From the NCBI RefSeq assembly GCF_001524445.2, contig NZ_CP013417.1:2542001-2606000 (forward strand): DNA of 64,000 nt. Direction: 5' to 3'. The stretch is from Burkholderia savannae (GTDB lineage Bacteria; Pseudomonadota; Gammaproteobacteria; Burkholderiales; Burkholderiaceae). Shown here piece by piece: positions 34,485 through 41,936 of this stretch; position 1 is the stretch's first letter, and each line of letters starts with the position of its first letter. The position numbers were made by a program, and so were the translations under genes. Under the pieces are notes generated by a model. The model was not told the DNA's origin and made no database searches. It saw only the letters and a list, made by a program, of their open reading frames with translations.

Positions 34485-35274
34485 GGCTTCGATTCCTTCC
34501 GGTGAGTGCTGCGATCGTGCTGGCGTTCTGGTCGCTCCAGGTCGGCGTCGGCGAGGCTCGGGCCGCCGGCGTCTTCGCGGCATCTCGAATCCAGCGTTCA
34601 GCGATCGACAGCACGAAACCGGGCTTGATGCGACCAGTCGGATCGGATGCCTTAGCCTCGGCGCAAGCTGCTTCGATCGTCTCGACGGTGATGCCCGCCT
34701 CTGCTGCAGCGACGATTCGCGGATCGCCTGGCTGGGCCTCGATCGAATTCCTTCGCATCGCAGCGGATAGCTCGGACGGACGCGCTTTTTCAATCGCGCT
34801 CGCGCGAGGTTCACCTACGTCCGTCTTAGTACCCTCGGTTTTAGGTTCTTCTCTTCTCTTCTCTTCTCTAGCTAACGCACCTGTAACGCCGGACTCGCCG
34901 TTCTGTAACGCTTCCTGCGTTACATCGGCGTTACTTCTATGCGTGGCAACGCGCTTGCCCGTCTGGGCTCGCTTCTTGGCGGACGTTCCGTTGTGCTCGT
35001 TGAACCGAATGAGGCGGATGCCGCCGTCGATTTCCTCGATCCAGCCGATGTCGCGCAGCGCGGTGCCGAGATTCGGGACGCCGGTTTTGCGAGCGATTGC
35101 GGCAAGCGTCAGGCCGTGCATCTCGCCGTCAGCGGAATGGTCATCGGCCGTGGCCCAGAGCCAGTACAGACCGCCGATCACTGCCGCTTCGCTGCACCCG
35201 GTGAGGTCGCACAGGTTCGAAACCCGCGGGTCGTCCCACAGGTTCGTGCGCATCTTGATCCAGTCGCCGGCCAC
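34453..35274 (-). CDS. Replication initiation protein O-like
   Basis: 273 residues, GTG start at 35274 with GGAGG five bases upstream. The N-terminal winged-helix region (WIKMRTNLWDDPRVSNLCDL ... VIGGLYWLWATADDHSADGE, then LRDIGWIEEIDGGIRLIRF) is the DnaD/O-like domain of phage replication initiators. A charged linker and a C-terminal domain with PDPTGRIKPGFVL-type helix follow. It binds the origin and hands over to the P-like protein. The origin may lie within this gene, as in lambdoid phages, but I could not identify iterons. Confidence 0.75.
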   Translation of the reverse strand: MAGDWIKMRTNLWDDPRVSNLCDLTGCSEAAVIGGLYWLWATADDHSADGEMHGLTLAAIARKTGVPNLGTALRDIGWIEEIDGGIRLIRFNEHNGTSAKKRAQTGKRVATHRSNADVTQEALQNGESGVTGALAREEKRREEPKTEGTKTDVGEPRASAIEKARPSELSAAMRRNSIEAQPGDPRIVAAAEAGITVETIEAACAEAKASDPTGRIKPGFVLSIAERWIRDAAKTPAARASPTPTWSDQNASTIAALTGRNRSHEPDDRTIDV

Positions 35275-35276
35275 GC

Positions 35277-35363
35277 CTACCTCCGCATGAGCCAAGCGAG
35301 CAGCGCGCAAAGCGCGACGACGAGCGCGATGTAGGCGATGAGGGCGATCTGGAGCTGGTTCAT
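35277..35363 (-). CDS. 28-residue membrane peptide
   Basis: The frame MNQLQIALIAYIALVVALCA-LLAWLMRR is one hydrophobic helix with two terminal Arg. It overlaps the upstream stop (ATGA at 35360-35363) and its stop lies inside the ribosome site of the O-like gene, so it is translationally linked. Real by context, function unknown. Confidence 0.55.
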   Translation of the reverse strand: MNQLQIALIAYIALVVALCALLAWLMRR

Positions 35364-35626
35364 GCCGTCACCTCGTCTTCGACGTCGTCGGTCACGGGCA
35401 GGCCCGAAACGGGCCGGAGCCATGCATCGAGGATCCAGATTCGTGTTCCGTTGATGCGCTCGCCAGTGTCGCGGAAATAGATGGGTTGATCAGCGCGAAA
35501 TTGGATTTCCCAGCGCGGACCTTCCTCGCGAGGCGGAGCGGCTTGAATGACTTCGACGACGTAGCCGAGAGCGCCAGAACCACCGTCATTGACGATGATC
35601 GCCATGTCACCAGGTTTGCAATTCAT
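35360..35626 (-). CDS. Hypothetical phage protein (88 aa)
   Basis: Starts MNCKPGDMAIIVNDGGSGAL and continues as a small beta barrel-like protein (GYVVEVIQAAPP, WEIQFRADQPIYFRDTGERI, WILDAWLRPV). The pattern KPGDMAIIV ... GxVVEV ... LRPV is that of KOW/SH3-like small barrels in phages. It overlaps both neighbours by 4 bp. Function unknown. Confidence 0.6.
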   Translation of the reverse strand: MNCKPGDMAIIVNDGGSGALGYVVEVIQAAPPREEGPRWEIQFRADQPIYFRDTGERINGTRIWILDAWLRPVSGLPVTDDVEDEVTA

Positions 35627-35946
35627 GACCGCCCTTCCTTGACGCGCTGCTGCTGCCGCGTCTCGAGATACTTGAACGCCATGCTCTCGAGCGCCGTCAG
35701 TTCATGCGCATCGACGACCATGGAATCAATCGGAACGACCTGCAGGCCGGCGGCCGCGAGCAGCGTCGCCCATCGGTTCAGGTCTTCCAGCGTGCGGCTG
35801 ATCGTGCTGGCCGAGACGCTCATGCAATCGGCCACACGCGCCTGGGTAACGCGTGCAACTGCGCGCAAGATTTCGGATTCGTTCCGTGCACCGAGCATGC
35901 GTGTGCTTTCGATTTCTTCAGGAGAAACTGTTTCCACGGTACTCAT
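35623..35946 (-). CDS. CII-like transcriptional activator
   Basis: 107 residues. RNESEILRAVARVTQARVAD-CMSVSASTISR is the CII helix-turn-helix, followed by TLEDLNRWATLLAAAGLQVV, as in lambda CII and its relatives. Such proteins start repressor and integrase transcription after infection. It is the second gene of the leftward early operon, after the cro-like gene, the lambda order. Confidence 0.85.
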   Translation of the reverse strand: MSTVETVSPEEIESTRMLGARNESEILRAVARVTQARVADCMSVSASTISRTLEDLNRWATLLAAAGLQVVPIDSMVVDAHELTALESMAFKYLETRQQQRVKEGRS

Positions 35947-36197
35947 GCGGGCACCTGAGTGGGTTGAGGCGGCGTCAGATTGCCGTCCGAGGATTTCGCG
36001 CGCTCGATCAGTTCCGCCAGGAAAAGATCGGGGCGCTGGATCTTCACCTCGGGCGGGATGCCCCGAAATTTCCAGTTGTGGACGCGTTGCGCGCCTCCCT
36101 TCTCGTCATAGCCAAGGAGTCGAGCAACTTTCGTGGCGCCGCCGAGGCGCTCAATGAGCTGCCAGTCGGGGTGCGGGGAGGTATCGATCGTATCCAT
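35943..36197 (-). CDS. Cro-like repressor
   Basis: About 84 residues. LIERLGGATKVARLLGYDEK followed by AQRVHNWKFRGIPPEVKIQ is the Cro/YdaS-type helix-turn-helix. Three in-frame ATGs lie close together; I chose the one at 36197 because the -10 box of the promoter (36205-36210) overlaps the first ATG, which leaves the A of this codon as the likely first transcribed base (leaderless mRNA). Divergent from the repressor and separated from it by operators. Confidence 0.75.
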   Translation of the reverse strand: MDTIDTSPHPDWQLIERLGGATKVARLLGYDEKGGAQRVHNWKFRGIPPEVKIQRPDLFLAELIERAKSSDGNLTPPQPTQVPA

Positions 36198-36204
36198 GGC
36201 CATC

Positions 36205-36245
36205 ATTAAACACCATGTTTAGGATGTTTGCAAACACCACGTGTA
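36205..36245 (-). promoter_or_regulatory. Leftward early promoter with repressor operators
   Basis: Minus strand: TTGCAA (36228-36233), 17-bp spacer, TTTAAT (36205-36210). Operator TAAACACCATGTTTA at 36207-36221 covers the -10 box; a diverged copy, CAAACACCACGTGTA, is at 36231-36245, and the 12-bp palindrome TGTTTGCAAACA spans the -35 box (36225-36236). The same operator recurs at the rightward promoter. Confidence 0.75.
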
Positions 36246-36279
36246 TCAACAAGACGTTTACCCGCGAGAAAATCGCGCC

Positions 36280-37047
36280 ATGGAAAAAGTGATGCATCCC
36301 ACGGCAAGCCGGCTATTTGAGGCGGCAAGGAAGGTTCGGCCCGACATCGAAACGCCGGCCGATCTGGCGCGCGCACTCAATCAGAGCGAGCAGACAATCA
36401 ACAACTGGTCATACCGTGGCAGCGGCGTATCGAAACAGGGTCGCCTGCTGGCCCAGAAGGAACTGGGCATCAGCGCTACGTGGATCGAAGACGGGTCCGG
36501 CGCGGCGCTAACATCGGAAGCGCCGGCTGCTGGCGCGGCCGCTCGGCACTCTCTGCCCGAAGACCAAGGGAACGTCCTGGTGTGGGAGCACCCGGACGAC
36601 CTGCCGCCGGACGACAATCGCGTCTGGCTTGGCACATACGATTACAGGTTCAGCGCGGGGACAGGTTTGATTCAGTGGGAAATTCGGCAGAAGAAGGCCC
36701 TGCCGTTCGACGTTGGCTTCTTCCGCGCGCTCGGCTCGAAGCCGAAAGACTGCCGGCTCGTGCGGGTTCACGGCGACAGCATGGAGCCCTACCTGTTCGA
36801 CCGCGACATGATCATGGTCGATACGGCGAAGAACAACATCCGGGATGGCAAGGTGTACGCGATCTATTTCGCCGACGAGCCGCTCGTCAAGCAGATCTTT
36901 AAGATGGCCGGCGGTGCGATCACGTTGCATTCGATCAATTCGGGCAAGTATCCTGATAAGACCATCACACCCGAACACCTCGACTCGGTTTCGATCATGG
37001 GCGAAGTGATCTATCGCTCGGGATCGGGCTGGGCCGGTGGCAACTGA
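36280..37047 (+). CDS. CI-like repressor with S24 autoprotease domain
   Basis: 255 residues. The N-terminal helix-turn-helix (ALNQSEQTINNWSYRGSGVS) binds operators. The C-terminal peptidase S24 domain has RVHGDSMEPYLFDRDMIMVD (nucleophile Ser in GDSMEP) and DGKVYAIYFADEPLVKQIFK, with the catalytic Lys in the second. RecA-dependent self-cleavage should induce the prophage. I chose the ATG at 36280 as the most plausible start; a GTG at 36241 in the operator region is less likely. Confidence 0.9.
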   Translation: MEKVMHPTASRLFEAARKVRPDIETPADLARALNQSEQTINNWSYRGSGVSKQGRLLAQKELGISATWIEDGSGAALTSEAPAAGAAARHSLPEDQGNVLVWEHPDDLPPDDNRVWLGTYDYRFSAGTGLIQWEIRQKKALPFDVGFFRALGSKPKDCRLVRVHGDSMEPYLFDRDMIMVDTAKNNIRDGKVYAIYFADEPLVKQIFKMAGGAITLHSINSGKYPDKTITPEHLDSVSIMGEVIYRSGSGWAGGN

Positions 37048-37062
37048 ATCGATGGAGAGACC

Positions 37063-37263
37063 ATGGCGAAGCAAACAATTCAAGCCACCGGGAAAGACGC
37101 CAAGCTGCTATCGCTGCTCGGCAGCTTCATCATCATCTGTTCGGTGTTTTTGATCTTCACAAGCTCGATTCCAAACCATAACCGCCTTGCGGTTTGGGGC
37201 ATCGTGCTCGGTGTCTGCATCCGCCTTCTCGCTCGCGCCCTCGCCTGGTGGAAGTACCGCTAG
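37063..37263 (+). CDS. Small two-helix membrane protein expressed with the repressor
   Basis: 66 residues, two transmembrane helices (LLSLLGSFIIICSVFLIFTS and LAVWGIVLGVCIRLLARALA). It follows the repressor by 15 bp and ends before a strong terminator, so it is expressed in the lysogen. This position and topology are common for superinfection-exclusion proteins, but there is no family evidence. Confidence 0.65.
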   Translation: MAKQTIQATGKDAKLLSLLGSFIIICSVFLIFTSSIPNHNRLAVWGIVLGVCIRLLARALAWWKYR

Positions 37264-37284
37264 ACGTCGCATTTCGCCAAATCG

Positions 37285-37309
37285 AAGCCCGCCGCGCGCG
37301 GGCTTTTTT
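37285..37309 (+). terminator. Terminator of the repressor transcript
   Basis: AAGCCCGC-CGCG-GCGGGCTT followed by a T-run (TTTTTTG) at 37303-37309. It isolates lysogenic transcription from the rightward early operon. Confidence 0.9.
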
Positions 37310-37340
37310 GCGCCCCAATTTCCCCCTTTCCTCAAAAACT

Positions 37341-37381
37341 TAAACGCCATGTTTGACATGCGAATAAACATGGTGTTTAAT
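37341..37381 (+). promoter_or_regulatory. Rightward early promoter with two repressor operators
   Basis: TTGACA at 37353-37358, 17-bp spacer and TTTAAT at 37376-37381 form an almost ideal sigma-70 promoter. Operator TAAACGCCATGTTTG (37341-37355) overlaps the -35 box and TAAACATGGTGTTTA (37365-37379), the exact reverse complement of the operator at 36207, overlaps the -10 box. Repressor binding here should silence the whole rightward operon, including the retroelement. Confidence 0.85.
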
Positions 37382-37850
37382 GGAATCCAACGCAGCACAC
37401 AACGCGCTGCGCCACCGCCCCAGCGGTCTGCTCTTTAACAATCGAAGGTACGCAGGAGCCTCCCTCACGGGACTCGCCCTGCCGGCGCGATCAGCGTCGT
37501 GAATCAGGACAGACGAACCGCGCTAGGCCGACGCTGGCTACCGGACAGATATCTGAACGAACCTGATGCAAGACAGCCAGCAGCACGTGACCGATGGCAT
37601 GGTAATCGGCACAAAACCTCGCGCAGCCCGGAGCCGGCACGGCCGGGAGTAGCCAGGCGCGCGAGCGGTAACTGCCCTGATGAGCGGATATGCAGCGATG
37701 ACGGCCGGGCCCCGTCATGCCAACCGTTTTTTGAGTCTGAAGACACGCTTGCCTCGCGAAAACGCTGCCTCATGCGAACGCCGCGTATCCGCCCATCAGT
37801 GCAGTCAGTACAGCCGGCCATGTCTCCCGGCAAACCTGTTAGGAGTGCAT
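37382..37850 (+). other. Long early leader with rrn-type boxA
   Basis: About 470 bases between the promoter and the first gene. At 37429-37440 it holds TGCTCTTTAACA, identical to the boxA of ribosomal RNA operons, which binds NusB-S10. A hairpin (ATGACGG/CCGTCAT) lies near 37700, followed shortly by TTTTTT. No open frame has a credible start. It is probably a leader RNA for antitermination or attenuation. Confidence 0.6.
37429..37440 (+). promoter_or_regulatory. boxA antitermination element
   Basis: TGCTCTTTAACA matches the rRNA-operon boxA consensus in full and lies about 50 bp downstream of the promoter's -10 box. In the transcript this would recruit Nus factors. Confidence 0.65.
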
Positions 37851-38699
37851 ATGCTCAACCCTCAATTAACCGAGCGCACGGCCGACTTCTGGACCGATCG
37901 CCAGCATCAGCAGTTCAACGACGCGATCGCTGCTGAAGCGGACCGCAGCGAGCTCGTCGCGCAGATCGCGAAGGAACGCCTGAAGGCCAAGATCGCCGCG
38001 CTGGCTGACGACGACCTGATCGGCGGCATGCACAGCGTGACGCAACAGAAGCACGCTCGCGCCCTGCGCGCCGCGTTCCGCGAGTCGCCGGAGGCGCTTG
38101 GCGATCTGGTGATGTCGATCATCGTGCACGCGATGAGCGAGGACGCGGAGCTCGAGGCCGAGCGCTCGCTCGACGATGACGGGCCGCGCTTCTCGAATGT
38201 CCGCTGTTCCGCATGCGGCCAGGGCTTCGGCCCGGGAATGCGGGATTCAGTAGCTGTATCGATCACATCGGGCGCCGGGCGCGCGTCGACTGACCAACTG
38301 CCACCTCACCGGAGATCCTCAATGGAAGCCACGAAGAATGCAATCGAACTGCCCGAACTCAACGAAGGCGAGCATTACGCCGGAATCCTGATCGGCAAGG
38401 ACGGCGCACCGAGCCACCACGTGATCCTGCTTGCCGGCGATGCCGAAGATCTGACCTGGAAGGCCGCGAAAGAATGGGCCGCATCGATCGGCGGCGACCT
38501 GCCGAGCCGCCGCGAGCAATCGCTCCTGTTCGCCAACCTCGGCGAGCAATTCAAGCGCGACTGGTACTGGTCCGCTGAACAGCATTCATCGAACTCCGGC
38601 TGGGCCTGGTATCAGCTCTTCCACTACGGCGGCCAGGACTGCTACGGCCAGTTCTACGAGTTCCGCGCCCGCGCCGTCCGCAGATTGATCATTCAGTAA
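37851..38699 (+). CDS. DGR target protein 1 (with in-frame N-terminal extension)
   Basis: The frame is open for 282 residues from an ATG with AGGAGT six bases upstream. Residues 1-157 are a helical protein with a late CSACGQGF. From Met158 (ATG at 38322, GGAG 8 bases upstream) a 125-residue domain matches targets 2 and 3: ELPELNEGEHYAGIL, AKEWAASIGGDLPSRREQSL, YWSAEQH, then the variable tail GWAWYQLFHYGGQDCYGQFY-EFRARAVRRL. That domain resembles DUF1566/Lcl-type C-type-lectin folds, the usual ligand-binding scaffold in retroelement targets. Either a 282-residue fusion is made or the 125-residue protein starts internally; the other targets favour the short form. No signal peptide. Confidence 0.8.
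   Translation: MLNPQLTERTADFWTDRQHQQFNDAIAAEADRSELVAQIAKERLKAKIAALADDDLIGGMHSVTQQKHARALRAAFRESPEALGDLVMSIIVHAMSEDAELEAERSLDDDGPRFSNVRCSACGQGFGPGMRDSVAVSITSGAGRASTDQLPPHRRSSMEATKNAIELPELNEGEHYAGILIGKDGAPSHHVILLAGDAEDLTWKAAKEWAASIGGDLPSRREQSLLFANLGEQFKRDWYWSAEQHSSNSGWAWYQLFHYGGQDCYGQFYEFRARAVRRLIIQ
38596..38687 (+). repeat. Variable repeat VR1
   Basis: 92 nt aligned without gaps to the template repeat at 45720-45811. There are 14 differences, and all 14 are at template adenines. The 5' part (CCGGCTGGGCCTGGT) and the 3' part from GAGTTCCGC to CAGATTG are identical. It covers the last codons of target 1. Confidence 0.95.
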
Positions 38700-38730
38700 T
38701 TCGATCCTTTCGAATCGAACGGGGAACCAC

Positions 38731-39051
38731 ATGAACGAGATCAAGCAATTACCGGAGCTGGAAGCGTGCGGCTGGGACGTGCTAACCAAGCGCACCGACG
38801 TCGATCCGGCCGGTTGGCTCGTCGCAGACTGCTCGGCGGCGAAGGAACGCGGCTCGACGCTTGCAACGCTGTTCGCCGCCGCGCCCAATATGTCGCTGGT
38901 CCTCGAAATGATCGCGGCCGACGCTGATGCTGGTGTCGTCATGATCCCGTCCGGCCTGCGCCTGACCATCGACGCCGCCCTCATCAAGGCCGGCCGCAAG
39001 GCTGCGCCGGAGCCGGTGCGGCACGTGACGATCGCGGGGGTGGATCGATGA
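38731..39051 (+). CDS. Hypothetical phage protein (106 aa)
   Basis: Starts MNEIKQLPELEACGWDVLTK. Residues 25-85 alternate helix and strand (DPAGWLVADCSAAKERGSTL, MSLVLEMIAADADAGVVMIP). No recognised motif. It overlaps the next gene by 4 bp and follows target 1 by 31 bp, so it belongs to the rightward early operon. Confidence 0.55.
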   Translation: MNEIKQLPELEACGWDVLTKRTDVDPAGWLVADCSAAKERGSTLATLFAAAPNMSLVLEMIAADADAGVVMIPSGLRLTIDAALIKAGRKAAPEPVRHVTIAGVDR

Positions 39052-39443
39052 GCGCGAAGGCCCTGAAGGCATGCGCGGATTACGCGCGCCTCAACGCTGA
39101 AATCAAGCGTCTGACGAGAGCCATCGCCAGCACGCTTCACTACTGCAAGGGCGTGCGCGGGACGTGCGGCGTCGGCGCCGACGGCATGAAGTACGGCGAC
39201 CACGATGACATTACGCACCTGAAGCATGCGTTCACGCCGGAGACCGAAGAATTGGAATGGGGAGGTCACCGAAAGGTCTGGATGGAAGAAGCAGAAATTC
39301 GCGAATACCTCTTCGAGAACTGCGATTGCTGCCTGAAGGCGTACGGCTTTGTGCTCGAACGGAAGGTGGCGAAGAAGGCACTCGGCGCCGTGAAGCGCTC
39401 CATCGGCGCGATCGGTCGCGCAGAACTGGCCCGGGAGGCATGA
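39048..39443 (+). CDS. Hypothetical phage protein with Cys pairs (131 aa)
   Basis: The sequence has a helical start (ALKACADYARLNAEIKRLTR) and several Cys: HYCKGVRGTCGVGA and YLFENCDCCLKAYGFVLERK. Such Cys-rich short proteins of unknown role are frequent in Burkholderia phage early regions. It overlaps both neighbours by 4 bp. Confidence 0.55.
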   Translation: MSAKALKACADYARLNAEIKRLTRAIASTLHYCKGVRGTCGVGADGMKYGDHDDITHLKHAFTPETEELEWGGHRKVWMEEAEIREYLFENCDCCLKAYGFVLERKVAKKALGAVKRSIGAIGRAELAREA

Positions 39444-39619
39444 TGCGCACCCCTCTCAACAGCCTACAGCCTGTATTTCGCGGTTACAGCCGATCGTTTG
39501 TATCGCGCGCGCGGTACGTGCTCGAAGGATCGGCATGGGCGGCCGCCTACGGCGTCGCGATCGGCTTCCTGTGGTACGGAGCGCTCGTCGCCGGCCCGTA
39601 CCTGCGGAGCCTCGGATGA
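39440..39619 (+). CDS. Small membrane protein A (59 aa)
   Basis: One transmembrane helix (GSAWAAAYGVAIGFLWYGAL) after a basic N-terminus (RGYSRSFVSRARY). Start and stop overlap the adjacent genes by 4 bp (ATGA). First of three consecutive tiny membrane proteins in the early operon. Function unknown. Confidence 0.6.
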   Translation: MMRTPLNSLQPVFRGYSRSFVSRARYVLEGSAWAAAYGVAIGFLWYGALVAGPYLRSLG

Positions 39620-39783
39620 CTCCGATCGACTACCTCTGCGCCGCGCTCGATCGCCTGTACGAGCGCCATCCCGTGCGCGCCATCGCGCTGATGATCGTCA
39701 TCGCATTCGTCTGCATGCTCGCGATCGCGGCGCTCAACCAAGACGGCGCATCCGTCCTGACCGTTCCCGTGAGGACAGCATGA
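39616..39783 (+). CDS. Small membrane protein B (55 aa)
   Basis: MTPIDYLCAALDRLYERHPV followed by one transmembrane helix (AIALMIVIAFVCMLAIAAL). It overlaps both neighbours by 4 bp. Orientation is probably N-in. Function unknown. Confidence 0.6.
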   Translation: MTPIDYLCAALDRLYERHPVRAIALMIVIAFVCMLAIAALNQDGASVLTVPVRTA

Positions 39784-39923
39784 GCCGCTTCACCGATCAC
39801 GCCGAGCGCTTCGAGATTCACCACCCGCGCGCGGCCCGTCTGCTGACGCTCGCAATCTTCGCGGCCGTCGCGTTTCTCGCCGTCGTCGTCGACAGCGCCC
39901 TGAAGGCCGTCGGCATCCAGTAA
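39780..39923 (+). CDS. Small membrane protein C (47 aa)
   Basis: MSRFTDHAERFEIHHPRAAR and then one transmembrane helix (LLTLAIFAAVAFLAVVVDSA). The layout (charged N-terminus with a His/Pro/Arg turn, then helix) copies protein B, so the two may be related. Function unknown. Confidence 0.6.
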   Translation: MSRFTDHAERFEIHHPRAARLLTLAIFAAVAFLAVVVDSALKAVGIQ

Positions 39924-39954
39924 CAACCCGTCATCCATCAAGAGGATACCCGCA

Positions 39955-40239
39955 ATGAACACCATCGAAATGCAGCCGGTCGAGTCGTCACAAATCCACA
40001 GCATCGGATACGACGCGGCGAGCGAAACGCTCGCGATTCGGTTCAAGAACAAAGCGAATGATCCGTCGTCGCTCTACCACTACTCGCAGGTCACGCAGGC
40101 GAACTTCGACGCGTTCAAGAGCGCCGAGTCGATCGGCTCGCACTTCTACAAGTTCATCAAGCCGTTCCCGGAGCGCTTCCCCTACGTGTGCATCGAGAAG
40201 ATGCCGATTCCGGCGCCGATCGTTCCCGCTACCGCGTAA
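39955..40239 (+). CDS. KTSC-domain protein
   Basis: 94 residues. SSQIHSIGYDAASETLAIRF followed by LYHYSQVTQANFDAFKSAES and IGSHFYKFIKP is the KTSC domain, a small DNA/RNA-related fold found in phages and near lysyl-tRNA synthetase-like proteins. The exact role is unknown. It opens a second block of the operon, upstream of the recombination genes. Confidence 0.75.
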   Translation: MNTIEMQPVESSQIHSIGYDAASETLAIRFKNKANDPSSLYHYSQVTQANFDAFKSAESIGSHFYKFIKPFPERFPYVCIEKMPIPAPIVPATA

Positions 40240-40278
40240 CGCTGGCTCGCGCCCTTTCCCCCATTTCCAGAGGATTCC

Positions 40279-41319
40279 ATGTCCACACCTGCCGTTATCG
40301 AGCAGCCGCGCGCGTCCGCCCCCGTTCGCGCCGGCTTCTTCGACCTCGAAGGTTTCGAGTTGCTGCAGCGCGTCGCCAAGGCATTCGCGTCGTCGTCACT
40401 CGTCCCGCAGCAGTACCAGAACAACGTCGCGAACTGCATGATCGCGCTGAACCTCGCGAGTCGCCTGAAGGCCGACGAGCTGATGGTGATGCAGAACCTG
40501 TACGTCGTGCACGGTCGGCCCGGTTGGTCCGCGAAGTTTCTGATCGCGACCTTCAATCACTGCGGCCGCTTCACTGCCGTGAAGTACGAATTCTTCGGCG
40601 AGAAAGGCACCGATTCGTGGGGCTGCCGCGCATCGTCGATCGAGATCACCAGCGGTGAGAAGATCGTCGGGCCGGACGTGACGATCCAGATGGCGAAGGA
40701 CGAAGGCTGGTACGGGAAGAACGGCTCGAAGTGGAAGACCATTCCGCAACTGATGCTGATGTACCGCAGCGCGGGCTGGATGATCAACACGGCCGCGCCG
40801 GAAATCTCGATGGGCCTGCCGACGCAGGAAGAACTGCACGACATCATCGACGTGCGCCCGGACGGCACTGTGTCGTTCGGCGGTGTCGAGGAAGGCAGCG
40901 TACGCGCGCCGGCCGCCGTCGAAGTGCCGCAGCCGAAATCGAAAAGCGAACGAGCCGCCGAACCGCCGGCAATCGCTCAGGCGGATGCAGACGGCGTGAT
41001 CGAAATGGCCGCCACGCAGAAGCAGCCCGAACCGGTCCAGCAAAGCCGCTCGACGCGCCGCACCGCTGCCGACAACACGCAACCGGCTGCGGGCGCCGCG
41101 CGCGAGCCCGGCGCCGACGATGAATCATTCGAACTCGGCGCGCGGGCAGGCGGCGAACCCGTCAGCGACAGCGTGCTGAAGATCCTGAAAACGAAGATGG
41201 AACAGGCCGCGCTCGGCGAGGCAGATCTGCGCAAGCGCTTCGGTTTCGGCTACGAGGGCGTGACCAAGACGAACTATCACGCCGCAGTTGCCTGGATCGA
41301 AAACCCGATGGGCGAATGA
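40279..41319 (+). CDS. RecT-like phage recombination protein
   Basis: 346 residues. The N-terminal 190 residues (VPQQYQNNVANCMIALNLAS, MVMQNLYVVHGRPGWSAKFL, KTIPQLMLMYRSAGWMINTA) match a phage family that takes the place of RecT/Bet annealing proteins. A disordered Ala/Pro/Gln-rich linker (about 205-280) leads to a C-terminal helical end (LKTKMEQAALGEADLRKRFG). It overlaps an exonuclease-like gene by 4 bp, as expected for an annealase/exonuclease pair. Annealase assignment is likely but not certain. Confidence 0.65.
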   Translation: MSTPAVIEQPRASAPVRAGFFDLEGFELLQRVAKAFASSSLVPQQYQNNVANCMIALNLASRLKADELMVMQNLYVVHGRPGWSAKFLIATFNHCGRFTAVKYEFFGEKGTDSWGCRASSIEITSGEKIVGPDVTIQMAKDEGWYGKNGSKWKTIPQLMLMYRSAGWMINTAAPEISMGLPTQEELHDIIDVRPDGTVSFGGVEEGSVRAPAAVEVPQPKSKSERAAEPPAIAQADADGVIEMAATQKQPEPVQQSRSTRRTAADNTQPAAGAAREPGADDESFELGARAGGEPVSDSVLKILKTKMEQAALGEADLRKRFGFGYEGVTKTNYHAAVAWIENPMGE

Positions 41320-41936
41320 TGGCCGCGCTTCTTTTCGATCCTGTTGAGCACGCTTACACCGTCGAGGGCCGGCGTGTGCCGAGCGTGACGCAGGTTCTCG
41401 CCCCGCTCGTCGACTACTCGATGGTGCCGCGCGAGACGCTCGAACGCGCGCGACAGCTCGGGCAGGCCGTGCACCGCATGACCGAGCTGTACGACCTCGA
41501 CGATCTCGACATGGATTCCCTCGCGGACGAACTCCGGCCGTACCTCACGGCCTGGATCAAGTTTCGCGCGGAAACCGGATTCGTGCCCGAGACGATCGAA
41601 CAGCGGATGTTTCATCCCGCGCTGCACTTCGCCGGCACGCCGGACCGGTCGGGCCTGATCAGCGGCCGCCGCGCGGTGATCGACATCAAGAAGATGCTGA
41701 CGCTCGGTCCCTCGATTGGCCTGCAGCTCGCCGCGTACCGAGAGCTGTTCGCGAAGAACGGCACTGTCATCGAAGACCGCTACGGCCTCGGCCTACGCGC
41801 CGACGGCAGCTATCGGCTCGTGCCGTACACCGACAAAGGCGACTGGTCCGTATTCCTGTCGCTTCTCACTCTCCGCAATTGGAAGGAAAAAAATGGACAC
41901 GCAACCGCTGGTGAATCTCCAGGTGCCGCAGCCTGA
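41316..41936 (+). CDS. PD-(D/E)XK exonuclease-like protein
   Basis: 206 residues. FAGTPDRSGLISGRRAVIDIKK (Asp, then Asp-x-Lys) and GLQLAAYRELFAKNG give the catalytic pattern of RecE/Cas4-type PD-(D/E)XK nucleases, with a Gln-x3-Tyr motif. It pairs with the RecT-like gene before it. Its end overlaps the next gene by 44 bp in another frame. The product probably resects DNA ends for phage recombination. Confidence 0.78.
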   Translation: MMAALLFDPVEHAYTVEGRRVPSVTQVLAPLVDYSMVPRETLERARQLGQAVHRMTELYDLDDLDMDSLADELRPYLTAWIKFRAETGFVPETIEQRMFHPALHFAGTPDRSGLISGRRAVIDIKKMLTLGPSIGLQLAAYRELFAKNGTVIEDRYGLGLRADGSYRLVPYTDKGDWSVFLSLLTLRNWKEKNGHATAGESPGAAA

